In this document: one piece after another, positions 43,054 through 51,134 of the stretch | Layout of the letters: each line of letters begins with the position of its first letter | How positions within the stretch are numbered: position 1 is the first letter of the stretch | Assembly: GCA_017526585.1 (NCBI GenBank) | Contig: JAFXRC010000052.1 | Coordinates: 1 to 64,000 of the forward strand | DNA: 64,000 nt | From: Fibrobacter sp. | GTDB taxonomy: Bacteria > Fibrobacterota > Fibrobacteria > Fibrobacterales > Fibrobacteraceae | Reading direction: 5' to 3' | The notes under the pieces: generated by a model | The model's database searches: none | Seen by the model: only the letters and a program-made list of their open reading frames with translations | What the model was told of the DNA's origin: nothing | Program-made: the position numbers and the translations under genes

Positions 43054-44046
43054 ATGGCTACCAGTTACGAAAAAATTAATTCGATAAAAAGTAAACTGAA
43101 AGTCAAGCAGACCGTGAAAAGTCTTGCGCACTTGATGGGCTGCGGCCCTCGAACCATTTTCCGTCATCTTGAGGTTATTGCCGAAGAAAATTGCGGCCTT
43201 CGAAAGTTCAAGGAAAATGGCGAAACCTATTATGTAATTCAGACCGAAAAAAGCGCGAACTTTAACCAGGATGTTGTCAAACAGCTTGAAAGAATCAAGA
43301 AGAATCTTTCGACAACGGCGCCCGATATCAAGACGACAAAGCTCTTGGATAAAGTCATCAGGGCGATGCAGACGACGGATCCCGAAGATTTTAAGCCCGA
43401 AGCGATTTCGACTGACCCTGACTATGTATTGGATTACGGTCCGTTCAGCGATGACAAACTCCAAGATACGATGGTCAATCGTGTACTTAGGGCCATTCAC
43501 GAAGGTTTTGCGGTCAAGATTCGTTACCGTCCTGCCGGCAAGGGACATACCGATGCCGATGAGTTTAATCAGGAAGTGAATCCTGTCAAGGTCATTATGC
43601 GTATGGACACGCTTTACCTTGTGGCCGGTGAAATAGATGAAAAGGGAAACCAGATTTTTAAGAACTATGTCTTTGAACGCATCGAGCAGGTCACAGAAAC
43701 GAACCATGCCGTGCCAAAGTTCGAATTTGATCCCAAAATCCATTACAAGTACGCCTTTGGAAAATGGGTTGATTCGGATAAGCCGGTAGTAGATGTTTCT
43801 CTGGAAATTAAGGCTGCGTCCAAGTGGCTGCAGACCCAGTTCGAACGCTCGCATTTCTACCCTGAAATTTCCAAGCGCTACGACAAGAACAAGAATATGA
43901 TTGTGGACATGAAGCTTCGCATTACGCCGGATTTGGAAACCTGGCTGATGGGCGTTGCGACCGATGTTCGCATCTTAAAACCCGCCTCGCTTAAAGAGAG
44001 CGTAAAGGCGATGTTGCGTAAGGCTTTGGAAGAGATGGATGCCTAA
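43054..44046 (+). CDS. WYL-domain transcriptional regulator
   Basis: The start has a strong AGGAGG 5 nt upstream of the ATG (an in-frame GTG at 43048 overlaps it). Residues about 1-70 form a winged helix (KQTVKSLAHLMGCGPRTIFRHLEVI). The WYL domain spans about 135-215 with NRVLRAIHEGFAVKIRYRP, VNPVKVIMRMDTLYLVAG, and is followed by a WCX-like C-terminal part (FGKWVDSDKPVVDVSLEI ... WLMGVATDVRILKP). WYL regulators sense nucleic acid fragments or nucleotides and often control DNA-damage or defence genes. Here no defence genes are near: the neighbours are a BON-domain protein and queA, 2 nt downstream. Confidence 0.87.
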   Translation: MATSYEKINSIKSKLKVKQTVKSLAHLMGCGPRTIFRHLEVIAEENCGLRKFKENGETYYVIQTEKSANFNQDVVKQLERIKKNLSTTAPDIKTTKLLDKVIRAMQTTDPEDFKPEAISTDPDYVLDYGPFSDDKLQDTMVNRVLRAIHEGFAVKIRYRPAGKGHTDADEFNQEVNPVKVIMRMDTLYLVAGEIDEKGNQIFKNYVFERIEQVTETNHAVPKFEFDPKIHYKYAFGKWVDSDKPVVDVSLEIKAASKWLQTQFERSHFYPEISKRYDKNKNMIVDMKLRITPDLETWLMGVATDVRILKPASLKESVKAMLRKALEEMDA

Positions 44047-44048
44047 AG

Positions 44049-45095
44049 ATGGAATCCCACAATCTTTCTGACTATAATTTTGAGTTTCCCAAGGAATTGA
44101 TTGCTAGTCGTACGGCTGGCAAGGGAAAGACTCGCATTTTGCATTGCCCGAAGGATGGCGGTGAACGTCGCATTCTGAAGGCTCCTGAAATTGTGGACTT
44201 GTTCAAGGCGGGTGACTGCCTGGTGGTAAACAATACCAAGGTGATTCCGGCGCGTCTTTACGGACACACGATGCACGGTGGCGAAGTCGAAACGCTTCTG
44301 GTACAGGCGCTGATTCCTGCCGAAGATGGTTCGGCGCGTTACGAGGCGCAGGTGCGCCCTGGCAAGGCATTCAAGGTTGGTCGCGAGCTTGATATTGCCG
44401 GCGTCAAGACCGTTGTTGAGGAAATCAAGGAAGACGGCGCCCGTGTGCTGCGCTTTGCGGTGACCCCGGTGGAACTCGAATCGGTGATGAACCGCGAAGG
44501 TCACGTGCCGCTGCCGCCTTACATAGACCGCCCCGATGACGAAGACGATAAGCTTGCCTACCAGACGATTTTTGCAAAGTATTCGGGCGCCGTGGCTGCT
44601 CCGACGGCGAGCTTGCACTTTAGCGAAGAAATGCTCGATGCTTTGAAGGCGAAGGGCGTGTATGTTGCCGAGGTCACGCTGCATGTGGGACCGGGAACGT
44701 TCCAGAACATTTCGGTGGAAGACTTTACCCAGCACAAAATGCACGGCGAACATTACGAACTCACCAAGGAAAATGCCGAGATTATCAACAAGGCAAAACG
44801 TGAAGGTGGCCGCATTGTAACGGTGGGCACCACGAGTACCCGTGTTGTCGAGACGATCGCCGATGCGAACGGAATCGTGAAGGCGCAATCGGGCGTGACG
44901 CACGCGTTCTTTTACCCCGGTTACCGCTACAAGATTGTGGACGGCCTCTTGACCAATTTCCACTGGCCGAAGAGCAGCCTCATTTTGCTGGTTTCCGCGT
45001 TCTATGGCCGCGAAAACACCCTCGAAGCCTACAAAATGGCTGTCGAAAACAAGATGAAGCTGTTCAGCTACGGCGATGGAATGCTGATTCTTTAG
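44049..45095 (+). CDS. queA: S-adenosylmethionine:tRNA ribosyltransferase-isomerase
   Basis: QueA makes epoxyqueuosine at tRNA position 34 by transferring the ribosyl part of SAM. The 348-residue protein has the family blocks YNFEFPKELIASR, LVVNNTKVIPARLYG, GHVPLPPYIDRP, YQTIFAKYSGAVAAPTASLHF, VTLHVGPGTFQ and VGTTSTRVVE. The C-terminus has TNFHWPKSSLILLVSAFYG. Start is 2 nt after the WYL gene's stop, so it is probably co-expressed with it. The end overlaps the convergent maltokinase gene by 4 nt. Confidence 0.95.
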   Translation: MESHNLSDYNFEFPKELIASRTAGKGKTRILHCPKDGGERRILKAPEIVDLFKAGDCLVVNNTKVIPARLYGHTMHGGEVETLLVQALIPAEDGSARYEAQVRPGKAFKVGRELDIAGVKTVVEEIKEDGARVLRFAVTPVELESVMNREGHVPLPPYIDRPDDEDDKLAYQTIFAKYSGAVAAPTASLHFSEEMLDALKAKGVYVAEVTLHVGPGTFQNISVEDFTQHKMHGEHYELTKENAEIINKAKREGGRIVTVGTTSTRVVETIADANGIVKAQSGVTHAFFYPGYRYKIVDGLLTNFHWPKSSLILLVSAFYGRENTLEAYKMAVENKMKLFSYGDGMLIL

Positions 45096-46321
45096 AGTCC
45101 GCTTTTTAAGGCGGCTTCTGGAATCCAGAACCAGTCGGGTCTGTATTCTAGTTCGTAACAAGCTTCGTAGATAGCCTTGCCCCAGATAAAGGGCTGGGCT
45201 TCTTTTTTTAGGAATTCCACAGAAAAGCCGGATTCTTCGCTGTAGCCTTTTAAGAAAGCTTCGGCGGTAATTTGCTCAAAATTTTTGCGATCGTCATTGC
45301 GAGCTCCCTGTAAGGGGGCGTGGCAATCTCTAGCTGCGTTAGCCTTTCGCACGGCAGCCGCGTAAGCGAAACTCCGCAGCATTCCCGCGATGTCGGCGGC
45401 GGGAGAGCGCAGGCGTCGTCTATAGTCGAGTGTACGGGTTGGTTCTCCTTCGAAGTCGAGAACCGTAAACTTGCCGTCTTTGTAAAGCAACTGCCCCAGA
45501 TGATAATCCCCGTGAATGCGTTGCGGCGCAAGGAGTTTTGTGTCCGTTCGCTTTTCTGTTGCGAATAGGGATTGCTTCTTCTCGATGATTGACAACAGGT
45601 CTTCTTTGCCGTTTGCCTTCAGCAGTGCCGCTAACTTTGCGTAGGGGATTTCTTCGGGTTGTACAGGGGTGCCGATTAAGTCTTTTAGCGCCCGGTGCAT
45701 TCGTGCGCTTGTGCGTCCGAGTTTAAGGGCGGTCTCTGCGAAAAAGTCAAAATCCGTGTTTTGCGCGTCGGAGAACAGGTCCCAGGCGCTTATGGCGTTT
45801 TCGATATGGTTTTCTAGGATGCCGATGGAGTAGGTGTCGCTACCGTTTTGGTATTCGATGTAACCGAGAAGCTTGGGAACGCCTTCAAAGGTGGCTTCGT
45901 TTAGCTGCTTGAGAATTTCCTGTTCGGGGTGTATTCCTGCGTGCAGACGGCGAAATAGCTTGAAAAAGTATTTTCCCTTAACGCAGAAAGCTGAATTGCT
46001 TTGTTCCGCGTTAAGCGCCGCTGCGGTGGCGAGGGCGTTCTTGTCGAGTGCTCCTACGCGGGTGAAGGTGAATTGCCCGTTGCACGCCTTAAAAATTTGA
46101 GAATCCTCGCTGCCACAAAAGCCTTTTGCGAGGATAGCCCCGGTTTTTGATTCGTCTTCGATTGCAGCGTAGAGGTCTTTGGAACCGTTTTCGAATTCGA
46201 CTTGCAGAATTTGGAACTTGTTGCCGGCGATTTCGGCGGAATCCAATTCGCTAATCTGGTGGATGGATTCTCCCTTGCCCATGAACCAGCGCTTTTCAGA
46301 GATGGAGTCGATGGTGGCCAT
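45092..46321 (-). CDS. mak: Maltokinase, with an in-frame palindromic-repeat insertion
   Basis: Maltokinase makes maltose-1-phosphate, the donor for GlgE (17893-19623). The N-terminal KRWFMGKG block, the lobe RRLHAGIHPEQEILKQL, the catalytic RIHGDYHLGQLLY (D272) and LDFEGEP, and the C-terminal AGMLRSFAYAA ... WIPEAALKSGL are characteristic of Mak/Pep2. Residues about 326-345 (ARDCHAPLQGARNDDR) interrupt the expected link between the AGMLRSFAYAA helix and the AFLKGY helix. They are encoded by a CGTCATTGCGAG-family palindromic repeat (45293-45330). Mak is not fused to TreS here. No Shine-Dalgarno sequence is obvious. Confidence 0.88.
   Translation of the reverse strand: MATIDSISEKRWFMGKGESIHQISELDSAEIAGNKFQILQVEFENGSKDLYAAIEDESKTGAILAKGFCGSEDSQIFKACNGQFTFTRVGALDKNALATAAALNAEQSNSAFCVKGKYFFKLFRRLHAGIHPEQEILKQLNEATFEGVPKLLGYIEYQNGSDTYSIGILENHIENAISAWDLFSDAQNTDFDFFAETALKLGRTSARMHRALKDLIGTPVQPEEIPYAKLAALLKANGKEDLLSIIEKKQSLFATEKRTDTKLLAPQRIHGDYHLGQLLYKDGKFTVLDFEGEPTRTLDYRRRLRSPAADIAGMLRSFAYAAAVRKANAARDCHAPLQGARNDDRKNFEQITAEAFLKGYSEESGFSVEFLKKEAQPFIWGKAIYEACYELEYRPDWFWIPEAALKSGL
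45288..45345. repeat. Palindromic repeat inserted in frame in maltokinase (copy 4)
   Basis: The plus strand reads CGTCATTGCGAG at 45293 and GGCAATCT ending at 45330, matching the ends of the intergenic family copies. The reading frame stays open through it on the coding (minus) strand. Confidence 0.8.
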
Positions 46322-46327
46322 GTTGCG

Positions 46328-46681
46328 TTACTTGCTTTGGGGAAGTGCCGGGAAATATCCTTGGCTTCTCAGGGTGGCAAGGATTTTGAGTTGGTTTTCG
46401 AGAGATTCTTTAAGGAAACCTTCGATGATGAATTCGGGAATCCTTTTTTGCGGAATGAATGCCTTGGGGACGTCTTTGTAGTCGCTGAGTTGCCAGTTGG
46501 CTAGCAACTTGGGTAGAAACTGGTCCCAAGGGAAAATGTCTCCCCGCTTCAGGAAAAACCTTGCCGGTTTTTTCCCGTCTTTTTCTTCGAGTAGAAGAGA
46601 GCCGTCTTTATAGCAGCAAAAAAGCGCAGCCTGCCGTTCCTCATTCGAGGTGGCGGGCTGCGCGGGAATGACAAGAACCAT
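46328..46681 (-). CDS. Hypothetical protein upstream of maltokinase
   Basis: A 117-residue ORF that I do not recognise. The ATG at 46681 is used; a TTG at 46687 with AAGGGA upstream is an alternative. Residues about 3-19 are encoded by a GCGCAGCC/GGCTGCGC palindrome plus a GGGAATGACA arm of a dispersed repeat, so the present N-terminus looks secondarily acquired. The rest is predicted soluble (KDGSLLLEEKDGKKPARFFL, then PWDQFLPKLLANWQ). It ends 6 nt before the maltokinase ATG, suggesting co-transcription and possibly a role in the same pathway. Confidence 0.55.
   Translation of the reverse strand: MVLVIPAQPATSNEERQAALFCCYKDGSLLLEEKDGKKPARFFLKRGDIFPWDQFLPKLLANWQLSDYKDVPKAFIPQKRIPEFIIEGFLKESLENQLKILATLRSQGYFPALPQSK
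46624..46675. repeat. Palindromic repeat at the 5' end of the upstream small gene
   Basis: GCGCAGCC (46624-46631) and GGCTGCGC (46656-46663) form perfect arms, followed by GGGAATGACA. Confidence 0.75.
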
Positions 46682-46699
46682 CTGCAAAGGTGAATCCCT

Positions 46700-46831
46700 T
46701 TAGGCGGCGAGTTCCCGTTGGATTTGCGAGTATTGGTAGCTCGAAATTGCGGTGATCTTGAGAACCAGTTCTCGCGTGATGCCGGCCTTGATTAACGCCT
46801 TCGCATACTGGAGTCTGCTTGTGTTCGACAT
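46700..46831 (-). CDS. Small hypothetical protein (43 residues)
   Basis: A short ORF runs from an ATG at 46829-46831 with GAGGTAAATC immediately upstream (good Shine-Dalgarno) to a TAA. The peptide starts MSNTSRLQYAKALIKAGITR and continues as an amphipathic, Ile/Ser/Tyr/Gln-rich helix-turn-helix-sized peptide. The pattern (AKALIKAGITRELVLKITAISSYQ) recalls the recognition segment of resolvase-type helix-turn-helix motifs, but it is too short for assignment. It lies 18 nt upstream of the next minus-strand ORF and probably heads the maltokinase transcript. Confidence 0.55.
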   Translation of the reverse strand: MSNTSRLQYAKALIKAGITRELVLKITAISSYQYSQIQRELAA

Positions 46832-47053
46832 GATTTACCTCACACCATTAGACGTTGTCGATCCTTTATAATTGAAAGATATATTAAATTTTTGACACTG
46901 GAAAGACCCAAAAAATTATTTTTTTGCCACGCAATTTTGAGAAAGTGAACCTAACTTGTTGATAGGTAGTGGATTAACAAAATTTTTGCAAATTCCGTAA
47001 AATGTGATTTAGATCAATCCCAAGTACAATATTTTGACTTGGTATATTCCGAT

Positions 47054-47836
47054 TTAGACCAAATCTTTCAAAACGGGGAATTGTTTTCGGTAGATTTCCT
47101 GGGGGGCGGATTCGATGCGCGCCTGGATGATTTCATCGCCGTTGGTTTGTGCCTGAGCGATGATTTCTCCTTTGGGGTCAATGACCATGGAACATCCATT
47201 GTAGGTGCCGTCGGAAGAGGTGCAATTGACGGCAGCGATGTAGACTTGGTTCTCTATCGCGCGTGCTTGCAGCAGCGTTTTCCAATGGGCGATTCTGGCG
47301 GCGGGCCATGCCGCCTGCACCGTGATGAGCCTAGCTCCAGCCTTTACGGCGTCTCGGTAGAGTTCGGGGAAACGTAGGTCGAAACAGATGGTTGCTGCTA
47401 CATTCCAATTTGTGATTTTGAACAAATTAACTTTGTCGCCGGAACTAAATTTCCCTTGCTCCATAAAGAAGGGACGGCGCTTGTCGTAGTAGGCGAATTC
47501 CTGCGGATTGTTGGGTTGGTAAACACTGCTATGGTTGAATAGTTTTCCGTTCAAACTTTTGATGCCGGCACCCATTACTGTACATCCGGTCTCGTTGGCA
47601 AGCGTACTTAAAAAGTGGGCGGTTTCCCCGGCATCGCTGCTCGAAAAATCTTCGGCGGCTGTTTCCGGGTGCAGGGGCAGGTACCCCGTGGCAAACATCT
47701 CCGAAAGAATAATCAGCCCTGGGATGGAATCATTCGGCGTTTTGCGAATGCCTGCGGTCAGTTCAAGGACCTTGGCAAAGTTCTTCGCCTTGTCGTTTGG
47801 GGAAATTTCCATCTGTATCAGGTAAATGTCGAGCAT
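47054..47836 (-). CDS. Carbon-nitrogen hydrolase (nitrilase superfamily, omega-amidase-like)
   Basis: The 260-residue protein has the full nitrilase catalytic set: E46 (SEMFATGYLP), K119 (YDKRRPFFMEQGKF) and C151 (ATICFDLRFPELYR), plus QAAWPAARIAHWKTLLQARA, which is typical of YafV/Nit2-type omega-amidases. These hydrolyse alpha-ketoglutaramate or related amides during metabolite repair. Length is standard. TATATTTA lies 4 nt upstream of the ATG, without Shine-Dalgarno. It is divergent from the outer-membrane protein gene; the intergenic part on its 3' side (46832-47053) holds nothing I can identify. Confidence 0.88.
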   Translation of the reverse strand: MLDIYLIQMEISPNDKAKNFAKVLELTAGIRKTPNDSIPGLIILSEMFATGYLPLHPETAAEDFSSSDAGETAHFLSTLANETGCTVMGAGIKSLNGKLFNHSSVYQPNNPQEFAYYDKRRPFFMEQGKFSSGDKVNLFKITNWNVAATICFDLRFPELYRDAVKAGARLITVQAAWPAARIAHWKTLLQARAIENQVYIAAVNCTSSDGTYNGCSMVIDPKGEIIAQAQTNGDEIIQARIESAPQEIYRKQFPVLKDLV

Positions 47837-47897
47837 ACGGTAAATATAGAACTTCGTTGGTAGAACTTAGAACTTAGTTTTTGCTATTTTAAAAAAT

Positions 47898-50258
47898 ATG
47901 AGATTACGCTCCCTGTTTGTTTTTGTGCTGTTTTTGGCGGTAGCCGTGTTTGCTGCCACTCCGACTCTGATTGTGGGTGTGGTTCTGGAATCGGAAACGG
48001 ACTTGCCGGTGAAGGATGTTGAGATTGCCTATGTTTCGGGCAAGAAGGTGGGCGAAACGGATTCCGATGGTCGTTTTGAGTTGACGGTCGATTCCAAGAA
48101 TGCATCGCTCATTTTCAAGAAGCCTGGCTTTGACAGCGTGTCGGTGGAGCTTCAGGACTTTGCGGACCTGTTCGACATGGTGGTGACGATGCAGACGACC
48201 GCCGATGTGCGTAACTTGGGTACGAGCACCGTAGTCGGCGGTGGCGGCGACAAGGTGCAGTGGACTTTTGAACGCAAGGTGAATCTCGACAAGCTTGAAG
48301 ATGCCGCCGGCATGCGCTTTGACGTGACCGAACATCTGAGCCAGATGCCGGGTATTTCGGGACAGAAGGATTTTAGCAGCGCCCTTTATTACGAAGGCTC
48401 CCGTGCAGGTGACGTGGCATACCACTTGGGTCGCTTGCGCATTCCGAATATGCGCCACTTGGATGTAGGTTTTCCCGGAAACCTTTCGGTGGTGAACCCG
48501 CATATCTTGAGTGGCATAGAAATCCATGACCATTACGGCGAAGGTCCGATCGGTCAGGGGCTTGCAACGTCGGTGCAGTATATTCCCGAACAGACCAAGG
48601 GCGAATGGGGACTGCGCGGTACCGCCGGCATTACTCTCCAGGAAGTTGTGGTTGATGCTCCGTGGATGTTCTGGGACAGCTTCCGCTTTGCGTTCCGCAG
48701 GCTCGATGACGAAATGCTCAAGAACTTGGGCGAAAAGTTCTTTACCGAGTTCCGCAAGCGTGACGGGGATTGTGTCGAGAATTGCAACGTGAAGTCTTCG
48801 GACCCGTTCGATTTGACCGCCTACGATGTGTATGCGCAGTTCAACGGCTCCGACAGCAGCGGAAACACATGGGCGTTGCGCACCTTGTACAGTTCCGACG
48901 AGTACAGCATTCACCAGGATACCTCGACAGCGTACGACCAGGTGAACTCGATCGACATCATCGAAGGAAAGCAGGAATACCTGGTGATTGGTGCCGAATA
49001 TAATTCCCGCTTCGGTACTTCGGCACATGCAGGCTTTGTCCGCGAAGCTATTGGCGATACGCTGCGCGATACGACGGGTTTCCGCAGCACGGCAAATTCC
49101 AAGGATGCAGCGACATTTATCGATGGTTACGAGCAGACTCATACGACCTTGACCGGTGGACTCGACAAGAATTTTAAGGGAACGATTCTCGGTTCCAAGC
49201 TGAGTGGCGCTGTGCTCTATGAACACCACATCGTGGAACGTAAGTATCCGGACTTTGGCGGAAACCTTTCCGATGATTTCCAGACGGGAGTGCTTTCGGG
49301 TGCGGGTAGGCTCAACTGGCAAAGCGACTACTCCCAGAAGATACTTTCTGTAGGTGCCATCGCTGATGCAGGTGAACATGCAGCTGCCCCGACGGCGTCC
49401 GTTGACTTTGAACAGAACCTTTCGAAAATCGATACCGCCTACTGGCGCCTGTTTGCAAATGCCGCCTACCGTAGCGACTGGAAACCTTACTATGACGATG
49501 GCGACTTGACGGGACGCCTGGAATCGGGTGTGTCTGGCAAGGTGGGTTTGGGCTACAATTCCAAGTACTTTGTGGCGCAGGGCTCCGGCTTTGGCCGTTA
49601 CTATCCCGATCCGCTGCTTCCGATGCCTAAGGCTTATGCGCAGTACAATGATGTGACCCCGATTGACTTTGCGTGGGTTGCCGGTGCTTCGGGTACGGTT
49701 GAATTCAAAACGTCGCATCATTTTTCGATGGCGACGAACGTGAGCTCCGTGTACGGTGAATACGAACTTGATGGCGGCAAGTCGCTCCCGTGGGAAGCCA
49801 ATTCCCGTTTCGACATTCTGTCGCACTTCCGCTACTATCCGCGCAAGGACTCGATTGTCTCGGTGATCATTACGCACCATGCGGCACTCCATCGTCCGGT
49901 GTACTACTACAAAATTACGCCGTCCGATCCGAGCGACCGCAGCAACGGTACGCGCAGGCTCAAGGACTACCACGAGTTTACCGACATGTTCCGCACCGAT
50001 GCCCGTGTGAACCTGGATCTGTTCGGCAACAAGTACTTCTTCAGAAGCGCACGCTTCTATGTGGAAGTGGACAACATCTTTGCGAACCTGGATGTCGATG
50101 CGCTCAAGTTCTTGGGTAGCGAAAACGCCCGCGAACGTTCGTGGGTGACTCGTGACGACAACGAAAACTCCGCCGATGGTTACGACCTGGTTCCGTTCAT
50201 GGCGAAGGGCATGGGACTCTATGTGCAGTTCGGCGTCGAAGTGCAGCTGGGAATCTAG
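47898..50258 (+). CDS. TonB-dependent-receptor-like outer membrane protein
   Basis: The 786-residue protein has a signal peptide (LFVFVLFLAVAVFA), a carboxypeptidase-regulatory-like beta-sandwich (about 22-100: IVGVVLESETDLPVKDVEI ... ETDSDGRFELTVDS), then a plug-like domain (about 135-235: FDVTEHLSQMPGISGQKD ... LSGIEIHDHYGEGPIG). The remainder is a long beta-barrel with alternating aromatic strands that ends MGLYVQFGVEVQLGI. No clear TonB box was found. Such receptors import or bind large ligands, often glycans, at the outer membrane; the ligand is unknown. TATTTTAA lies 5 nt upstream of the ATG. Confidence 0.8.
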   Translation: MRLRSLFVFVLFLAVAVFAATPTLIVGVVLESETDLPVKDVEIAYVSGKKVGETDSDGRFELTVDSKNASLIFKKPGFDSVSVELQDFADLFDMVVTMQTTADVRNLGTSTVVGGGGDKVQWTFERKVNLDKLEDAAGMRFDVTEHLSQMPGISGQKDFSSALYYEGSRAGDVAYHLGRLRIPNMRHLDVGFPGNLSVVNPHILSGIEIHDHYGEGPIGQGLATSVQYIPEQTKGEWGLRGTAGITLQEVVVDAPWMFWDSFRFAFRRLDDEMLKNLGEKFFTEFRKRDGDCVENCNVKSSDPFDLTAYDVYAQFNGSDSSGNTWALRTLYSSDEYSIHQDTSTAYDQVNSIDIIEGKQEYLVIGAEYNSRFGTSAHAGFVREAIGDTLRDTTGFRSTANSKDAATFIDGYEQTHTTLTGGLDKNFKGTILGSKLSGAVLYEHHIVERKYPDFGGNLSDDFQTGVLSGAGRLNWQSDYSQKILSVGAIADAGEHAAAPTASVDFEQNLSKIDTAYWRLFANAAYRSDWKPYYDDGDLTGRLESGVSGKVGLGYNSKYFVAQGSGFGRYYPDPLLPMPKAYAQYNDVTPIDFAWVAGASGTVEFKTSHHFSMATNVSSVYGEYELDGGKSLPWEANSRFDILSHFRYYPRKDSIVSVIITHHAALHRPVYYYKITPSDPSDRSNGTRRLKDYHEFTDMFRTDARVNLDLFGNKYFFRSARFYVEVDNIFANLDVDALKFLGSENARERSWVTRDDNENSADGYDLVPFMAKGMGLYVQFGVEVQLGI

Positions 50259-50280
50259 TGGATTAGAGAATTGGTTTTGT

Positions 50281-50366
50281 GTGTCATCCTGAGCGTAGTC
50301 TCTTTGATCACTTAGCGCTTTAGCGCTTATGTGAGCATGATCCCCCTAGCGGGGAGAAGGATCTAG
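50281..50366. repeat. Composite dispersed repeat abutting a start codon
   Basis: It contains TGTCATCCTGAGCG, a CACTTAGCGCTTTAGCGCTTA near-palindrome, CCCCCTAGCGGGG and GAAGGATCTAGAATGTC. The ends match the common 'GTCATCCTGAGCG...GAAGGATCT' repeat. The dipeptidase ATG lies in its last bases, so its GGAGAAGGA doubles as the ribosome binding site. Confidence 0.7.
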
Positions 50367-50367
50367 A

Positions 50368-51114
50368 ATGTCAAAGAAGCAATCTACCAGGGTGTTTTTT
50401 TTAGCCGCAATCATCGTGCTTTTCTGTATTCCGGCTTTTGCGCACGAGACGGATTCTCTGTTTGTCCCGCCGAAGCCCGATAAGCCTTTGCGTTTCTGTT
50501 CTTCTGTGAAAAAGTGGATTGATTTTGCGACGGCGGATTCCAACTTGGTTGAGATTACGCGTCTCAAAGGTGTGCGCATGGATTTGCGTTACGCGACCTT
50601 TGAAAATGTGACGGGACACGACCTGTACTGTGGCGTGCAACGTGCCTTTGTGCATAAGGATGCTGCGGCAAAACTCCGCAAGGCTATCAAAATGATGGAA
50701 CGCGAAATGCCCGGCTCCGAACTCGTGATTTTTGACGCCTCGCGCCCGCTGTATGCGCAGGAAGCTTTGCGCAAGACGGTGCGCGGAACGCCCTACTCCG
50801 CTTATGTGTCGTCGCCTACGACGGGTGGACTCCACAACTTTGGCTTGGCGCTCGACTTGAGCATTACCGACAGCACCGGCGCCCTGCTCGACATGGGCAC
50901 TGACTTCGATTCGTTCGAACGCTGCGCCGGTGAAGTGGGGGAGGTCGATGCCTTAAAGAACGGTCGACTTACGCAGCAACAGGTTGATAACCGCAACAAA
51001 CTCCGTAAAATTATGAAGGGTGCCGGCTGGGTTCCGCTTGGCAGCGAATGGTGGCACTTTAACGCATACCCGAGCAAGTTCGTGCGCGAAAACTACCCGA
51101 AGTTTCCGCTATAG
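50368..51114 (+). CDS. Secreted D-Ala-D-Ala dipeptidase (VanX-like, peptidase M15D)
   Basis: A signal peptide (FFLAAIIVLFCIPAFA) is followed by the M15 zinc peptidase fold. Predicted zinc ligands are H156 and D163 in GGLHNFGLALDLS and H230 in SEWWHFN; E227 is the catalytic base. The motif FDASRPLYAQEAL and LRYATFENVTG are typical of VanX-type enzymes. It probably degrades D-Ala-D-Ala in the periplasm during peptidoglycan turnover rather than giving glycopeptide resistance, since no van genes are near. The ribosome binding site is supplied by the repeat upstream. Confidence 0.88.
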   Translation: MSKKQSTRVFFLAAIIVLFCIPAFAHETDSLFVPPKPDKPLRFCSSVKKWIDFATADSNLVEITRLKGVRMDLRYATFENVTGHDLYCGVQRAFVHKDAAAKLRKAIKMMEREMPGSELVIFDASRPLYAQEALRKTVRGTPYSAYVSSPTTGGLHNFGLALDLSITDSTGALLDMGTDFDSFERCAGEVGEVDALKNGRLTQQQVDNRNKLRKIMKGAGWVPLGSEWWHFNAYPSKFVRENYPKFPL

Positions 51115-51134
51115 TACAGTTGCGGTCGCCATCT

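Noticed and set aside
43054..44046. WYL regulator as a marker of an anti-phage defence island
   Set aside because: Neighbours are gltX, a BON-domain protein and queA; no nuclease, methylase or other defence gene is near.
50368..51114. VanX-like gene as a glycopeptide resistance determinant
   Set aside because: It has a signal peptide, and no vanH, vanA or vanRS homologue is nearby; a peptidoglycan turnover role is more likely.
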